Under the pieces are notes generated by a model, which saw only the letters and a list, made by a program, of their open reading frames with translations, was not told the DNA's origin and searched no databases. This document shows, piece after piece, positions 1-8,934 of a stretch of DNA of 64,000 nucleotides (position 1 is the stretch's first letter; each line of letters starts with the position of its first letter). Made by a program: the position numbers and the translations under genes. Source of the DNA: JBPOFY01 sp051252415 (GTDB lineage: Bacteria > Verrucomicrobiota > Verrucomicrobiia > Opitutales > Coraliomargaritaceae); NCBI GenBank assembly GCA_051252415.1, contig JBPOGA010000013.1, positions 43,522-107,521 on the forward strand. The letters are read 5' to 3'.

Positions 1-97
1 TCGACTCGTCAACTTTGCCCCACCTTCAGAACTTCTCCAACAAGATAACTTTTATAGCCGAGCGGTAAAACACACCGCATAAACAATTTAATAGATT

Positions 98-1693
98 ATG
101 AAACAAGAACTCAAACTATCCGCAAATGCCGGGACAGCTTCCGGAATACAAACATTTAAACCACACTGGAACCCTTGCGTCGGTGCAGGCCGTGCCGGGG
201 AAGCCCTCCGCACCTCATGGATGGAACAAATGGAACTCGTGCATCGCGAATGCGGTTTTCAATACGTCCGTTTTCACGGACTTCTCCATGACGATATGTT
301 CGTCTACCGAGAGAACCCCGACGGCTCAATTACATACAACTTTCAATACATCGACGAAGTATTCGACCGCCTGCTAGACATGGGCGTCAAGCCTTTCATC
401 GAACTCGGCTTCATGCCCAAGGATCTATCGACCACCGAGAAGACTGTCTTCTGGTGGAAGAGTAATGTATCACCACCCAAAGATTATCAAAAGTGGGCTG
501 ATCTCATTACAGCTCTAGTTGAACATATCGTCGCACGCTACGGCATCGACGAATGTCTGACTTGGTATTACGAAGTCTGGAACGAGCCGAATCTCGCGCC
601 CTTCTTCGACGGCACCAAAAGTGATTATTTCAAGCTCTACAAATTCAGCGTAGATGCGATCAAAGCGATACACCCCGACCTCCGCGTCGGCGGCCCATCC
701 ACAAGTAACTTCGTTCCAGACGCACGCTTCGATGGCGAACGCGAAGACCTCTCTCAGCACAAAGTGGTCACCACAGCGAAGGATCTCGATGCGCTTGATT
801 GGAAACCTGTCTGGCTCGCTGACTTCTTCAAATACTGCGAGGAGAACGACCTGCCAGTCGATTTTATCAGTTGCCACCCCTACCCAACGGACTGGGCATT
901 CGATGAGCACGGCACGGGGACCAAACTAACACGCGGCGTCGGCGCGACTCCGACAGACTTGGCCTTACTTCGTAAGATGGTTGATGAAAGCGCCTATCCT
1001 CAGGCTGAAATCCACCTAACTGAGTGGAGCAGCAGTTCCTCACCACGTGATTACACGCACGATTACTTACAAGCTGCGACCTACGTCGCCAAGGCAAACG
1101 TCGACTCCATCGGCACTGTCGACTCGCTCTCCTACTGGGTCTTCACAGACATCTTTGAAGAGAGCGGCGGCGGCGACATCGCTTTCCATGGAGGCTTCGG
1201 CATGGTCAACATGCAGGGTATCCCGAAACCAACTTTCCACACTTACCGCCTACTCAATACACTCGGCAATCAAGTGCTCGATAAGACAGATGCAGGTGTC
1301 ATCACACGTTGCAGCGAAACAGGAAAGCTGTCCGCACTCGCCTATCACTATCCGCCTGAGATTACGCAAACGATCCCGGGCTCTTTCGACTCACGCGAAC
1401 CGGCAGAAACAACACTAGCCACTGGCACTCCAGCTCAACTCAACATCACTCTGGACGGTTTGCCCGCAGGAGCCGAAGTCACTGTTGAGATCCTTGATCA
1501 AGACCATGGTGACGCACTGAGCGCATGGAAGAAGATGGGCTCACCCGAACCAATTTCTCGCGAACAAACTCAAGCGCTTAAAGACGCCTCAGCCGCGACA
1601 AACAAAAGCCAACACACAGCAGACGCATCAGGCACTTTCAATCTGTCGATCGAGGTGGCACCTTGGTCCGTCGTCAGCGTTCGACAAAACTAG
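98..1693 (+). CDS. GH39-family glycoside hydrolase, probable beta-xylosidase
   Basis: Likely removes terminal beta-linked xylose (or a related sugar) from oligosaccharides by a retaining mechanism. The 531-residue protein has the GH39 TIM-barrel start (GAGRAGEALR, residues 30-39). E163 in EVWNEPN is the expected acid/base and E309 in HLTEWSS the expected nucleophile. A beta-sandwich-like tail follows from about residue 420. There is no signal peptide, so it should act in the cytoplasm on imported fragments. No clear Shine-Dalgarno sequence precedes the ATG. It is the first gene in the window, followed by a 355-bp gap filled with repeats, so it is probably not cotranscribed with the beta-helix genes downstream. 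Family assignment is firm; the exact sugar (xylose, or another as in some GH39 members) is inferred. Confidence 0.88.
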   Translation: MKQELKLSANAGTASGIQTFKPHWNPCVGAGRAGEALRTSWMEQMELVHRECGFQYVRFHGLLHDDMFVYRENPDGSITYNFQYIDEVFDRLLDMGVKPFIELGFMPKDLSTTEKTVFWWKSNVSPPKDYQKWADLITALVEHIVARYGIDECLTWYYEVWNEPNLAPFFDGTKSDYFKLYKFSVDAIKAIHPDLRVGGPSTSNFVPDARFDGEREDLSQHKVVTTAKDLDALDWKPVWLADFFKYCEENDLPVDFISCHPYPTDWAFDEHGTGTKLTRGVGATPTDLALLRKMVDESAYPQAEIHLTEWSSSSSPRDYTHDYLQAATYVAKANVDSIGTVDSLSYWVFTDIFEESGGGDIAFHGGFGMVNMQGIPKPTFHTYRLLNTLGNQVLDKTDAGVITRCSETGKLSALAYHYPPEITQTIPGSFDSREPAETTLATGTPAQLNITLDGLPAGAEVTVEILDQDHGDALSAWKKMGSPEPISREQTQALKDASAATNKSQHTADASGTFNLSIEVAPWSVVSVRQN

Positions 1694-1767
1694 AAAGCTC
1701 AAATCCCCAGACCGTATGATGAAGCCAAACCTGAATGGTGCTATTTTAAGCGCTTGCGGACTTTATT

Positions 1768-1997
1768 GTAGGGCCTTTGCTTGCGAACTGTCTCAAAATT
1801 CAGTCAATGGGAGCGTCCGGCTCCGTCCGGACACCAAACTGTCAACATGGCGAACTCTGACGCTGTGTCGGGACGGAGCCCGACGCTCCAATAAGATACT
1901 TTTCGCAATTTTGAAACAGTCTCCTTGCGAAGCGCCGCCGTCTGGTAGGTCAATCCGCGTCAGTGTTGTTGCTGCGTCGAGCAAGCTCGGTCCCTAC
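1768..1997. repeat. REP-like palindromic element interrupted by a MITE-like insertion
   Basis: The outer ends read GTAGGGCCTTTGCTTGCGAA and GAGCAAGCTCGGTCCCTAC, an imperfect inverted pair. Removing 1788-1923 and one 8-bp direct repeat leaves an ~86-bp element resembling the intact one at 38235-38312, which has the same GTAGGGCCTTTGCTTGC start and AGCGCCGCC core. With the insertion it fills most of the 1694-2048 gap; I see no gene there. Confidence 0.75.
1788..1923. mobile_element. MITE-like insertion, 136 bp, with 8-bp target duplication
   Basis: This short non-coding insertion lies inside a REP-like element. CTTGCGAA occurs directly on both sides (1780-1787 and 1924-1931), as expected of a target-site duplication. 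The ends are near-matching inverted repeats (CTGTCTCAAAATT on the left; AATTTTGAAACAG on the right, followed by TCTC). A second inverted pair lies inside (GGAGCGTCCGGCTCCGTCC against GGACGGAGCCCGACGCTCC). It encodes no transposase, so it would need one in trans. A related hairpin core without the outer ends is at 32131-32210. Confidence 0.65.
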
Positions 1998-2048
1998 GTT
2001 TAGCCTGCTTCATTTCATGCGTTCTAGAAAACCCAGATTCAATCAACA

Positions 2049-3416
2049 ATGTTCACTCCTCATAAACTCATAGCGCTAACGATTCTATTAGTCGCAAACA
2101 CCACTTCCTTTTCGCTAAACGCCCGCACCATCGAAATCGATTCATTGAGGGAACTGCGAAAGGCTTCAAAGGAAAGTGATCAAAACATCCGGATGAAGCC
2201 AGGGCATTATAAGATCAATGGCTTTGAAGATACTGGGACTACCGTGATGGAGTTCACGGGGTCCAATAATACCTTTGATCTGACAGACGTTACCATCGAG
2301 TTTCAAACCGAACTCTTTAACGAGATGACGGGGACGAAAGTGCATGGACTACGAATGTATACCATCATGGGAGACAAGAACACCTTTATAGGTGGACGCT
2401 TCGAAGAAACTGGCGACACGCCCCCAAATGTGAGCGTCGCCAGCTTCTTCATCGAAGGCCATGACACTACCTTCAGAGACTGTTTTTTTATAACACAGGG
2501 CTCATCGCCCTATGGCGTAGGCGACATGCTCGGCAAAGGGCGCGGCTCTGCAATGAAACTACAAAAGCACAGTGCCATGGCGATCACCGGCGATCGTCCT
2601 TACATCAAAGACTGTAAGTTTCGCATCAATACATACGGCCATGGCATCCACATCCACGGATCACAGGATGCGCACTTCGACGGCGTTATCATGATGGGCG
2701 ACCAACGCAACACCAGTGACATCCGCGACTCCAAAGATCCGCTGATGAAAGAATTCGATTACGAATACCAATTCCCGGATTGGAAGAAGGGAGAACCTCT
2801 CCCCCGCGACGAAATGATCGGACTCACTGAAGATGGCATTCGCGCCTATCTTGATGGTGAGGACAAGGACACCGGTGAAAGACGACGCACTGGGCACATC
2901 CTTGTCGAAAACTGCGCCATCAATGGCATGCGAGGCGGTATCACACTGGCCATCGGCAGCAGTGCAACCGTCAGAGACAGCGTAGCGATCAACTGTTCGC
3001 ACGGCTTTTCACTGCCATCTAATTCAACAATCGAAAACTGCCGAGCTAATGTCACCAACGGCCCAGCACTCATGTTGCCTTATACACACAAAGGAAATTC
3101 CGAGATCGAGATCGAACTCTTGGAACACCTCGGCGAAGAAGTCGGCACGCACCCACTCGCCGAAATCACCGGCAGTGGTCACAAAATCACATTTACAACC
3201 AAGGCCCCACCTCCCGCCAGATTGCGACCAATTATAGTCGGCAGCACCGGCGCACGCTACACTGACAACGCCGACGAGAAAAACCGAGCGACTGAAATTG
3301 AAATCGACAATAGGACCGACCACACCGTCATCCTCAATGCCAGCTCCTCCAATTGCAAAGTGAAGAGCAAGGGCAAGGTTCTCGAAGACAAAGGTAAGAA
3401 CAACAAAACCCGGTAA
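2049..3416 (+). CDS. Secreted right-handed beta-helix protein, paralog 1
   Basis: A 455-residue exported protein with an N-terminal signal peptide (about residues 1-25, ending near LNAR). The mature part starts with the cap segment IEIDSLRELRKAS and a PGHYKI strand, then runs of short turns with N-T/N-C ladders typical of a parallel beta-helix (about 60-370). It shares with three other proteins in the window the core GSSPYGVG...GKG (151-164), a KHS segment, a YGHGIHIHG turn and EDGIRAY. Parallel beta-helix folds are common in polysaccharide lyases and some glycosidases, but I cannot place this one in a named catalytic family. Neighbouring sulfatase and fucosidase genes suggest a role in binding or cutting a sulfated polysaccharide. 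The function is inferred; fold and export are well supported. Confidence 0.8.
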   Translation: MFTPHKLIALTILLVANTTSFSLNARTIEIDSLRELRKASKESDQNIRMKPGHYKINGFEDTGTTVMEFTGSNNTFDLTDVTIEFQTELFNEMTGTKVHGLRMYTIMGDKNTFIGGRFEETGDTPPNVSVASFFIEGHDTTFRDCFFITQGSSPYGVGDMLGKGRGSAMKLQKHSAMAITGDRPYIKDCKFRINTYGHGIHIHGSQDAHFDGVIMMGDQRNTSDIRDSKDPLMKEFDYEYQFPDWKKGEPLPRDEMIGLTEDGIRAYLDGEDKDTGERRRTGHILVENCAINGMRGGITLAIGSSATVRDSVAINCSHGFSLPSNSTIENCRANVTNGPALMLPYTHKGNSEIEIELLEHLGEEVGTHPLAEITGSGHKITFTTKAPPPARLRPIIVGSTGARYTDNADEKNRATEIEIDNRTDHTVILNASSSNCKVKSKGKVLEDKGKNNKTR

Positions 3417-3423
3417 GCAAAAC

Positions 3424-3887
3424 GTAGGGGCCGTGCTCGTCGCGGACCGCGCATCCACCATAACTTTAAAACACATCTAAATCTCACGAACATACGCGGG
3501 CTTCGCAAGCAAAGCCCCTACGAATGACGAACCACGTATCCTAGTGTAGGGGCCGTGCTCGTCGCGGACCGCGCATACACCATAACTTTAAAACACATCT
3601 AAATCTTACGAACATACGCGGGCTTCGCAAGCAAAGCCCCTACGAATGACGAACCACGTATCCTAGTGTAGGGGCCGTGCTCGTCGCGGACCGCGCATAC
3701 ACCATAACTTTAAAACACATCTAAATCTTACGAACATACGCGGGCTTCGCAAGCAAAGCCCCTACGAATGACGAACCACGTATCCTAGTGTAGGGGCCGT
3801 GCTCGTCGCGGACCGCGCATACACCATAAGCTCACGCCACTTCGAAACCTCACGAACACTCGCGGGCTCCGCAAGCTGAGCCCCTAC
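3424..3887. repeat. Tandem array of four 122-bp REP-type repeats
   Basis: Units start at 3424, 3546, 3668 and 3790, a constant 122-bp spacing; the last is truncated. Units 2 and 3 look identical by eye. Unit 1 differs by a few bases and unit 4 diverges in its middle. Each unit begins GTAGGGGCCGTGCTCGTCGC and has near its end GGGCTTCGCAAGCAAAGCCCC, which form an imperfect inverted pair as in bacterial interspersed mosaic elements. The array ends 26 bp before the RAYT start, and a variant fifth copy follows that gene. It accounts for nearly the whole 3417-3913 gap. Confidence 0.9.
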
Positions 3888-3913
3888 GTATCCAAACGAA
3901 CCACGCACCACGC

Positions 3914-4498
3914 ATGACCACGAACGCCCAACCGCAGCGGAAAACGGATCATCTGCGGATTGGGCGGGCTTCGATTCCACGGGCGCGCTACTTCATCACC
4001 CTTTGCACCCGCTCTAGAAAGACGAATCTGACTGCAGAATCGTTGGCCGGCGCCATCCGCAATACATGGCGACAACAACATCGGGATCAGGACTACATCC
4101 TGCACTGTGCCACGATCATGCCCGATCACATTCACTGGCTATGCACCCTCGGCGAACGAATCAGCCTCGCCCAAACGATCAGTAAATTCAAGGCCCTGAC
4201 TAAGGGCGCACTCGCCGACAAACAATTGGAATGGCAGCGCAACTACTACGACCACCGCCTCCGAGCCGACACCGCACTCGAAGCCTTTGCCAAATACATA
4301 TTTCTCAACCCCTACCGCAAACAACTGATTACGACCGAGGAAGAATGGCCATGGTGGGCATTGAACAAGGACACCCACCCCGAGTTTATCGCCGCATTAA
4401 AAGACGGCAGCTACCCACCACCCGAATGGCTCGGAGAGTCGATACCTCTAAAAGAGATCGTGGATTCGGATTTAGGTTTTGAGACAGATCCAACGTAG
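3914..4498 (+). CDS. REP-associated tyrosine transposase (RAYT, Y1/HUH family)
   Basis: A 194-residue single-domain protein of the Y1 transposase superfamily, related to IS200/IS605 TnpA. The metal-binding HUH pair is H72 and H74 in MPDHIHWL. The probable catalytic tyrosine is Y111 or Y112 in NYYDHRLR. The conserved tail YIFLNPYRKQL is typical of RAYTs. Family members nick and join single-stranded REP hairpins, and are thought to have spread REP elements while being domesticated. Here the gene sits between four tandem REP-type units upstream and a fifth downstream, the expected RAYT arrangement. Its TAG stop codon (4496-4498) lies within the first bases of the fifth repeat. It appears intact. 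Its position between two members of the beta-helix family suggests it inserted into a formerly contiguous cluster. Confidence 0.88.
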   Translation: MTTNAQPQRKTDHLRIGRASIPRARYFITLCTRSRKTNLTAESLAGAIRNTWRQQHRDQDYILHCATIMPDHIHWLCTLGERISLAQTISKFKALTKGALADKQLEWQRNYYDHRLRADTALEAFAKYIFLNPYRKQLITTEEEWPWWALNKDTHPEFIAALKDGSYPPPEWLGESIPLKEIVDSDLGFETDPT

Positions 4499-4630
4499 GG
4501 GCCGTGCTTGCCGTTTCGACAGACTCAAGGCCCCGAGTTCGTCGAGGGGCGCGGACCGCGACACCGCTGAAATATCACGACTCTTCCGAACCTCTCGAAC
4601 ACGCGCGGGCTTCGCAAGCAAAGCCCCTAC
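4495..4630. repeat. Variant fifth REP-type repeat downstream of the RAYT gene
   Basis: It begins GTAGGGGCCGTGCTTGCCG and ends GGGCTTCGCAAGCAAAGCCCC plus TAC, matching the ends of the upstream 122-bp units. It is longer because of an internal segment containing a TTCGACAGACTCAAGG piece. This piece resembles the TTCGACAGGCTCAGG arm of the repeats near 63400-64000. It overlaps the RAYT stop codon. Confidence 0.8.
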
Positions 4631-4682
4631 AGAAGAAGTTGCACGAACCACCGATTCCCCTCAACCTCTGCGACTTTACCCC

Positions 4683-6089
4683 ATGAAGCACTTTATTCTA
4701 CTCTCGCTCGCTTGCCTCACCGCAGCCTTTGCCCACCTCTCCGCAGCCTCTCACAAGGTATCCAGCCTTGCAGAACTCATGCAGCTCGCTTCCCAAAGTG
4801 GCAATGAGGTCACCATGGCACCGGGCACTTACAGCGTGCGCGACTACCTGACTCCCGAGATGCTGGCTGTCGTCGGTAAGAACCTCGACAAGAGCCAGGG
4901 TAAACGCCCACCTAGTCCTGTCCTCGACTTCAGCGGCAACGAAAACACTTACCACCTCGACGGTGTTACCTTCGAAATCGACACAGGTATCTACGACGAC
5001 ATCAGCCTCGCGGGATACCATCGATTCGTTCATATCAGTGGACACCGAAACAAGATCAACGGACTCAACCTTCGCTACGTCGGCCCTCAACAAGGCACCA
5101 ATGGAAATGCACTCACACTCTGGGGCGATGGCAACGAACTCACCGATGTTTCCCTCTTCGTGCATGGCTCCTCTCCCTATGGATACGGTGACCACCTCGG
5201 CAAAGGTCACAGCAAACTCGTTCCAGAACTCGGTAAACAAAGCGGCCTCATGGTCGGTGGCGACAACTCGATCCTCAAACGCTGCCGCGTGATCAGCCGT
5301 GCATTCGGACACTGCTTCTATATTCAAGGCGCGCGCAATACCGTCTTAGAAGATTGCTACGCAGAAGGCGTCAACCGCTCCACCAACGATATGCTCAGCG
5401 ATACCGAAGGCCCCGCATATGAGCTCGGTTTCAAATCGGTCTACGAAAATCGCGACGGCCGCTTCGTCATCACGCCTGGCTATCGTAAATGCCTCACCGA
5501 AGACGGTTTTCGCACTTACTCCGAAGGTGGCCCACGCAATCAAAAAACAGGCACCACGACACTTATCAATTGCACCGCGATCAACACCAGAGCCGGCTTT
5601 GAAATCATTGGCCCTGTAGACGGCGAGGCACCCACCACATTGACGAGTTGCACCGCACTCGGCGCAGAACGCGGCTACCTATTAATCAACGGCAACATTA
5701 AGACACGTAAATGCCGCGGCGACGTGGCACACGGTCCGCTCCTCTATCTCTGGCGTGGTGCAAATGCCGATGTGGAACTGGAACTCGTTGGTCCGACTTC
5801 AGAATACACCGTGCATGCACTGGCCACTATTGGTGGCGAAAACCATCGTGTAAAACTCACTCGTTGGGAAGCGGAAGGTCCCATCGCACCTTACCCGATT
5901 ATGCTCGGCTATGGCATGCCAGCGCACGCTGAAATGCAAACCGCTCCACTTCCGGAAGCAGCGACCAACATCACACTCATCAACGAGACCGGCTCGCCAG
6001 TGATCGCTAGTGAGCTCGTTAGCCCCACTTATAACGACGCAGCCGACTTTCGCGACCCAGTAAACTTCAAACAAGGTCAGCCAAAGTGA
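4683..6089 (+). CDS. Secreted right-handed beta-helix protein, paralog 2
   Basis: The ATG at 4683 is chosen because it begins a clear signal peptide (MKHFILLSLACLTAAFAHLS); the open frame extends further upstream only through repeat DNA. The 468-residue product carries the family core GSSPYGYGDHLGKG, a GHCFYIQGA turn, RSTNDMLSDTEGPAYELGF and EDGFRTY. Beta-helix strands run from about residue 50 to 370, with a short C-terminal beta domain. It is closer to paralogs 3 and 4 than to paralog 1, which lacks the D-M/I-L-(A/S)-(E/D)-T segment. The next gene starts at a GTG overlapping its stop codon, so the two are translationally coupled. No catalytic family is recognised; a polysaccharide-acting or -binding role is inferred from fold, export and neighbours. 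Confidence 0.82.
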   Translation: MKHFILLSLACLTAAFAHLSAASHKVSSLAELMQLASQSGNEVTMAPGTYSVRDYLTPEMLAVVGKNLDKSQGKRPPSPVLDFSGNENTYHLDGVTFEIDTGIYDDISLAGYHRFVHISGHRNKINGLNLRYVGPQQGTNGNALTLWGDGNELTDVSLFVHGSSPYGYGDHLGKGHSKLVPELGKQSGLMVGGDNSILKRCRVISRAFGHCFYIQGARNTVLEDCYAEGVNRSTNDMLSDTEGPAYELGFKSVYENRDGRFVITPGYRKCLTEDGFRTYSEGGPRNQKTGTTTLINCTAINTRAGFEIIGPVDGEAPTTLTSCTALGAERGYLLINGNIKTRKCRGDVAHGPLLYLWRGANADVELELVGPTSEYTVHALATIGGENHRVKLTRWEAEGPIAPYPIMLGYGMPAHAEMQTAPLPEAATNITLINETGSPVIASELVSPTYNDAADFRDPVNFKQGQPK

Positions 6090-7510
6090 TTCGAATAGCA
6101 CTAGCTTATCTCAGCCTACTCTGCGTAACAATCAACGGAGTATTCGGCAGCGAAACGATTGAAGTCGATTCACTCGAAGCACTCGCCCAATACGCACATA
6201 AGGATAATGTGAATGTTCGCCTGCTTCCAGGCACCTATGAGCTAAGCGACATAGCCATGGGGCAACTCTTCGATATGAATGAGAAGCCCTACGGCTTCAA
6301 AGGGAGAAATCCAAAGAGCGTCGCCTATTTTTACTTTTCTGGAAACGACAGCAATTACGACCTGACTGGTGCGACAATCCAGATACATTCCAAATTAAAT
6401 GCAGCCTATGGATACCGAGAAATCTATGAAGTTTTTGTCAGTGGACACCGGAACACGATTAAGGGCTTAACACTCCATGATGTAGGCAACACGCACGCCA
6501 AACATAGAGCCAAAGCAGTCTGCATTATAGGCAACGACAATACACTAGAAGGTGCGGATCTATTCGTCCACGGATCTTCCCCTTATGGCTACGGCCATTT
6601 ACTCGGCAAAGGTGGCGGCGCATTCGTGCCACTACGAAAACACAGCGGAATACTCATATGCGGCGAGCGCACTAAGGTCATCGGTTGCACAGTGAAGCAA
6701 TACGCCTTCGGTCACGCTATCGTCATGCAAGGTGCGGTCGACACTCTGGTTCAAGATTGTTATGTCGAAGGTGAGATGCGAACCACCGACGAAATGCTCG
6801 CAGAAACTGAAGGTCTAGCATTTGATGTAGGCTTTAAAAGCCACTACCCTCCGGGGCAAATTATGCCTGGGCAAATCAAGTGCCTCGCCGAGGATGGCGT
6901 CCGCACATATGCAGATGGTGCTTTCTTCGACAAACGCAGAACAGGCCCGATTGAGGTGATCAACTGCACCGTCAAAAACATGCGTTCTGGCATCACTCTT
7001 GGCATGGAACAAGGCCCCTCGAAAATCGTGAATTGCACGGTCATTGGCTTTCAGGAACGTGGCTACTCGATCGGCAGTAACGGCAAGATTCTCAACTGCA
7101 CAGGCGACGCTAAATACGGCCCACTGCTTACCTTTATCGGAGCGAGCTCAATGAACTGTGAAATCGACCTGCTACTATTGCCCGAAACCAGCGAGTTCCC
7201 TGTCCATCGTCTGCTCGAAGTCAATGGGAAGGGTCACAAAATCCGCCTTAGAAATGCCGAGGGCGTGCAACGTGACAAGCACACTCCCATCGTTTTTGGC
7301 GAGTCCGACTGGGGCGACATTCATCTCTTCCGTGCTCCGGATTCTGACCCTAAAAAATACTCTGGAGCATATGATTGTAAACTCCTCAACGAAACAGGCA
7401 TGCCGGTCGTATTCAGCGAACTCTCAAAAGATTGCCTCGTGATTACCAATGGTGAAATCAAAGATGACCGCGGTCAGAACAACGAAGTTAGATTCGTTGC
7501 TTCAGACTAA
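6086..7510 (+). CDS. Secreted right-handed beta-helix protein, paralog 3
   Basis: This 474-residue protein starts with GTG (6086-6088), overlapping the TGA of the preceding paralog. A signal peptide of about 22 residues ends near GVFGS. The mature protein opens with IEVDSLEALAQYA and the beta-helix cap VRLLPGTYEL. It contains the family core GSSPYGYGHLLGKGGG, KHSGILICG, FGHAIVMQGA, TTDEMLAETEGLAFDVGF and EDGVRTY. The sulfatase gene begins 5 bp after its stop, so paralog 2, paralog 3 and the sulfatase form one transcription unit. That arrangement suggests the beta-helix proteins and the sulfatase handle the same sulfated substrate. Catalytic activity is unproven; a binding role is equally possible. 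Confidence 0.82.
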   Translation: MIRIALAYLSLLCVTINGVFGSETIEVDSLEALAQYAHKDNVNVRLLPGTYELSDIAMGQLFDMNEKPYGFKGRNPKSVAYFYFSGNDSNYDLTGATIQIHSKLNAAYGYREIYEVFVSGHRNTIKGLTLHDVGNTHAKHRAKAVCIIGNDNTLEGADLFVHGSSPYGYGHLLGKGGGAFVPLRKHSGILICGERTKVIGCTVKQYAFGHAIVMQGAVDTLVQDCYVEGEMRTTDEMLAETEGLAFDVGFKSHYPPGQIMPGQIKCLAEDGVRTYADGAFFDKRRTGPIEVINCTVKNMRSGITLGMEQGPSKIVNCTVIGFQERGYSIGSNGKILNCTGDAKYGPLLTFIGASSMNCEIDLLLLPETSEFPVHRLLEVNGKGHKIRLRNAEGVQRDKHTPIVFGESDWGDIHLFRAPDSDPKKYSGAYDCKLLNETGMPVVFSELSKDCLVITNGEIKDDRGQNNEVRFVASD

Positions 7511-7515
7511 TAACG

Positions 7516-8928
7516 ATGAAGAAATACAATATAGTCGTCATCAATCCCGACCAAATGCGTTGGGATTATATGACGCCAAATGGACACCCCTTCATTGAGA
7601 CAAAGCATCTCTCACGGCTCGCCGAGATGGGCACGAATTTCAACCATGCATATTGCCCCTCGCCAATGTGTGGTCCAAGTCGTACGTCCATGTTAACTGG
7701 CATGTATCCCTGTGAACATGGCGTGCGTGACTACGGCGGCAACCTAGACCCCACGAGCCCAAACGCCTTACATCAGCTCAAAGAAGCTGGCTACCATCGC
7801 GCCTTATTCGGCAAGCAGCATGTCATCGTCGAAGACGCCATTGGTATCCATTACGACGAGGGCGAAGACTATTGCCTCGGCAATATGGACGACCACCCCG
7901 ACTATATGCGTAGTTGGAGTTCTGGCACATTGGAAGACGACAGCCCATGGAATGTAACTGAGCGTTTCACCACTGCAGGGCTGAATTACATAGACCGTCG
8001 CCATGACACTGGTGAGCCCTTCTTCCTGAGTCTAAACTATCAGGACCCCCACCCCTACTTCACCGCACCGGAGCCCTATGCCTCGATGTTCTCACCCGAT
8101 CAATTTGAGCTGCCGGACAACTTCCGACGCGAACCCGTCCCTGGCGAACCACAGCGCATGAGTCACTGGCGGGAAAACTCACGCTCGCATGAGGCAATGG
8201 AAGACGATTTCAAAAAAGCCATGGCTATGTATTGCGGCCAAATTCGCTACGTGGACGACCAAGTCGGACGTGTCCTAGATAAACTGGAGACCCTCGACAT
8301 TCTAGACAACACCATCGTGCTCTTCTGGAGTGACCATGGAGAATTCCTCGGCGACTACGGCGTCACCCATAAGCTAGCAGCCTTTTACGATTCGATGGTG
8401 CGCGTGCCAGTCATCCTTTGGGATCCCAGTGGACGCATTCCGCGCGACGACAGTAGTGATTTTGTGGAGACGCCGGACATGATGGCCACGATCCTCGATC
8501 TTTGCGGTGTGTCCCAACCCAAAGACAGTCGTGCTCATTCGCTAGTAAAGAAAGGTTATCAGGCACGTGTCGACGTCTTCGCCGAAGGCGGCACTTATTT
8601 GGCACCACTCGACCAACCCATTGAAGGCGTCAATTTAAGAGCACCCCACCGCCCCAGCCAATACGGCCCCGGATCGATGCTACGCACCAAGAAGTGGAAA
8701 CTCTGCACGCACAGCTTCGATTGTTGGGAACTCTACGACCTAGAAAACGATCCTACAGAGTGCTACAATGTCATCAACGAACCTGCAAACACAGCAATCG
8801 TGCAGCAGCTCAGCCAACGCCTGATGCAACGCACTCTCTGTATGGGACAAGCGCCCGAACATTTAGCTCACCCACAATCCATCGGTCTAGACCAAGATCA
8901 GATGCCGATTTTGGATTCGGAAAGTTAG
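7516..8928 (+). CDS. S1-family sulfatase without signal peptide
   Basis: A formylglycine-dependent sulfatase expected to hydrolyse sulfate esters from a carbohydrate. The 470-residue protein has the maturation motif C52-G-P-S-R in CGPSRTSMLTG; C52 would be oxidised to formylglycine. Other S1 signatures include GKQHV after the motif, WSDHGEFLGDYG (metal site) and a typical C-terminal YDLENDPTECYN segment. It lacks the usual leader (it starts MKKYNIVVINPDQ), so it is predicted to be cytoplasmic, unlike the second sulfatase of this window. It is the last gene of the beta-helix operon and is convergent with the next gene at a spacing of only 6 bp. The sulfated sugar it recognises cannot be read from sequence; the fucose-rich context is suggestive. 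Confidence 0.9.
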   Translation: MKKYNIVVINPDQMRWDYMTPNGHPFIETKHLSRLAEMGTNFNHAYCPSPMCGPSRTSMLTGMYPCEHGVRDYGGNLDPTSPNALHQLKEAGYHRALFGKQHVIVEDAIGIHYDEGEDYCLGNMDDHPDYMRSWSSGTLEDDSPWNVTERFTTAGLNYIDRRHDTGEPFFLSLNYQDPHPYFTAPEPYASMFSPDQFELPDNFRREPVPGEPQRMSHWRENSRSHEAMEDDFKKAMAMYCGQIRYVDDQVGRVLDKLETLDILDNTIVLFWSDHGEFLGDYGVTHKLAAFYDSMVRVPVILWDPSGRIPRDDSSDFVETPDMMATILDLCGVSQPKDSRAHSLVKKGYQARVDVFAEGGTYLAPLDQPIEGVNLRAPHRPSQYGPGSMLRTKKWKLCTHSFDCWELYDLENDPTECYNVINEPANTAIVQQLSQRLMQRTLCMGQAPEHLAHPQSIGLDQDQMPILDSES

Positions 8929-8934
8929 ATTGAA

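Noticed and set aside
1716..2003. Small open frame of 95 residues after GH39
   Set aside because: It lies wholly in a REP element and MITE-like insertion.
3424..3887. CRISPR array
   Set aside because: The repeats are 122 bp with no short unique spacers, units are nearly identical throughout and adjoin a RAYT gene, so they are REP-type.
4479..4682. Upstream extension of beta-helix paralog 2
   Set aside because: The extra 68 residues come from the RAYT end and repeat DNA, and would bury the obvious signal peptide starting at 4683.
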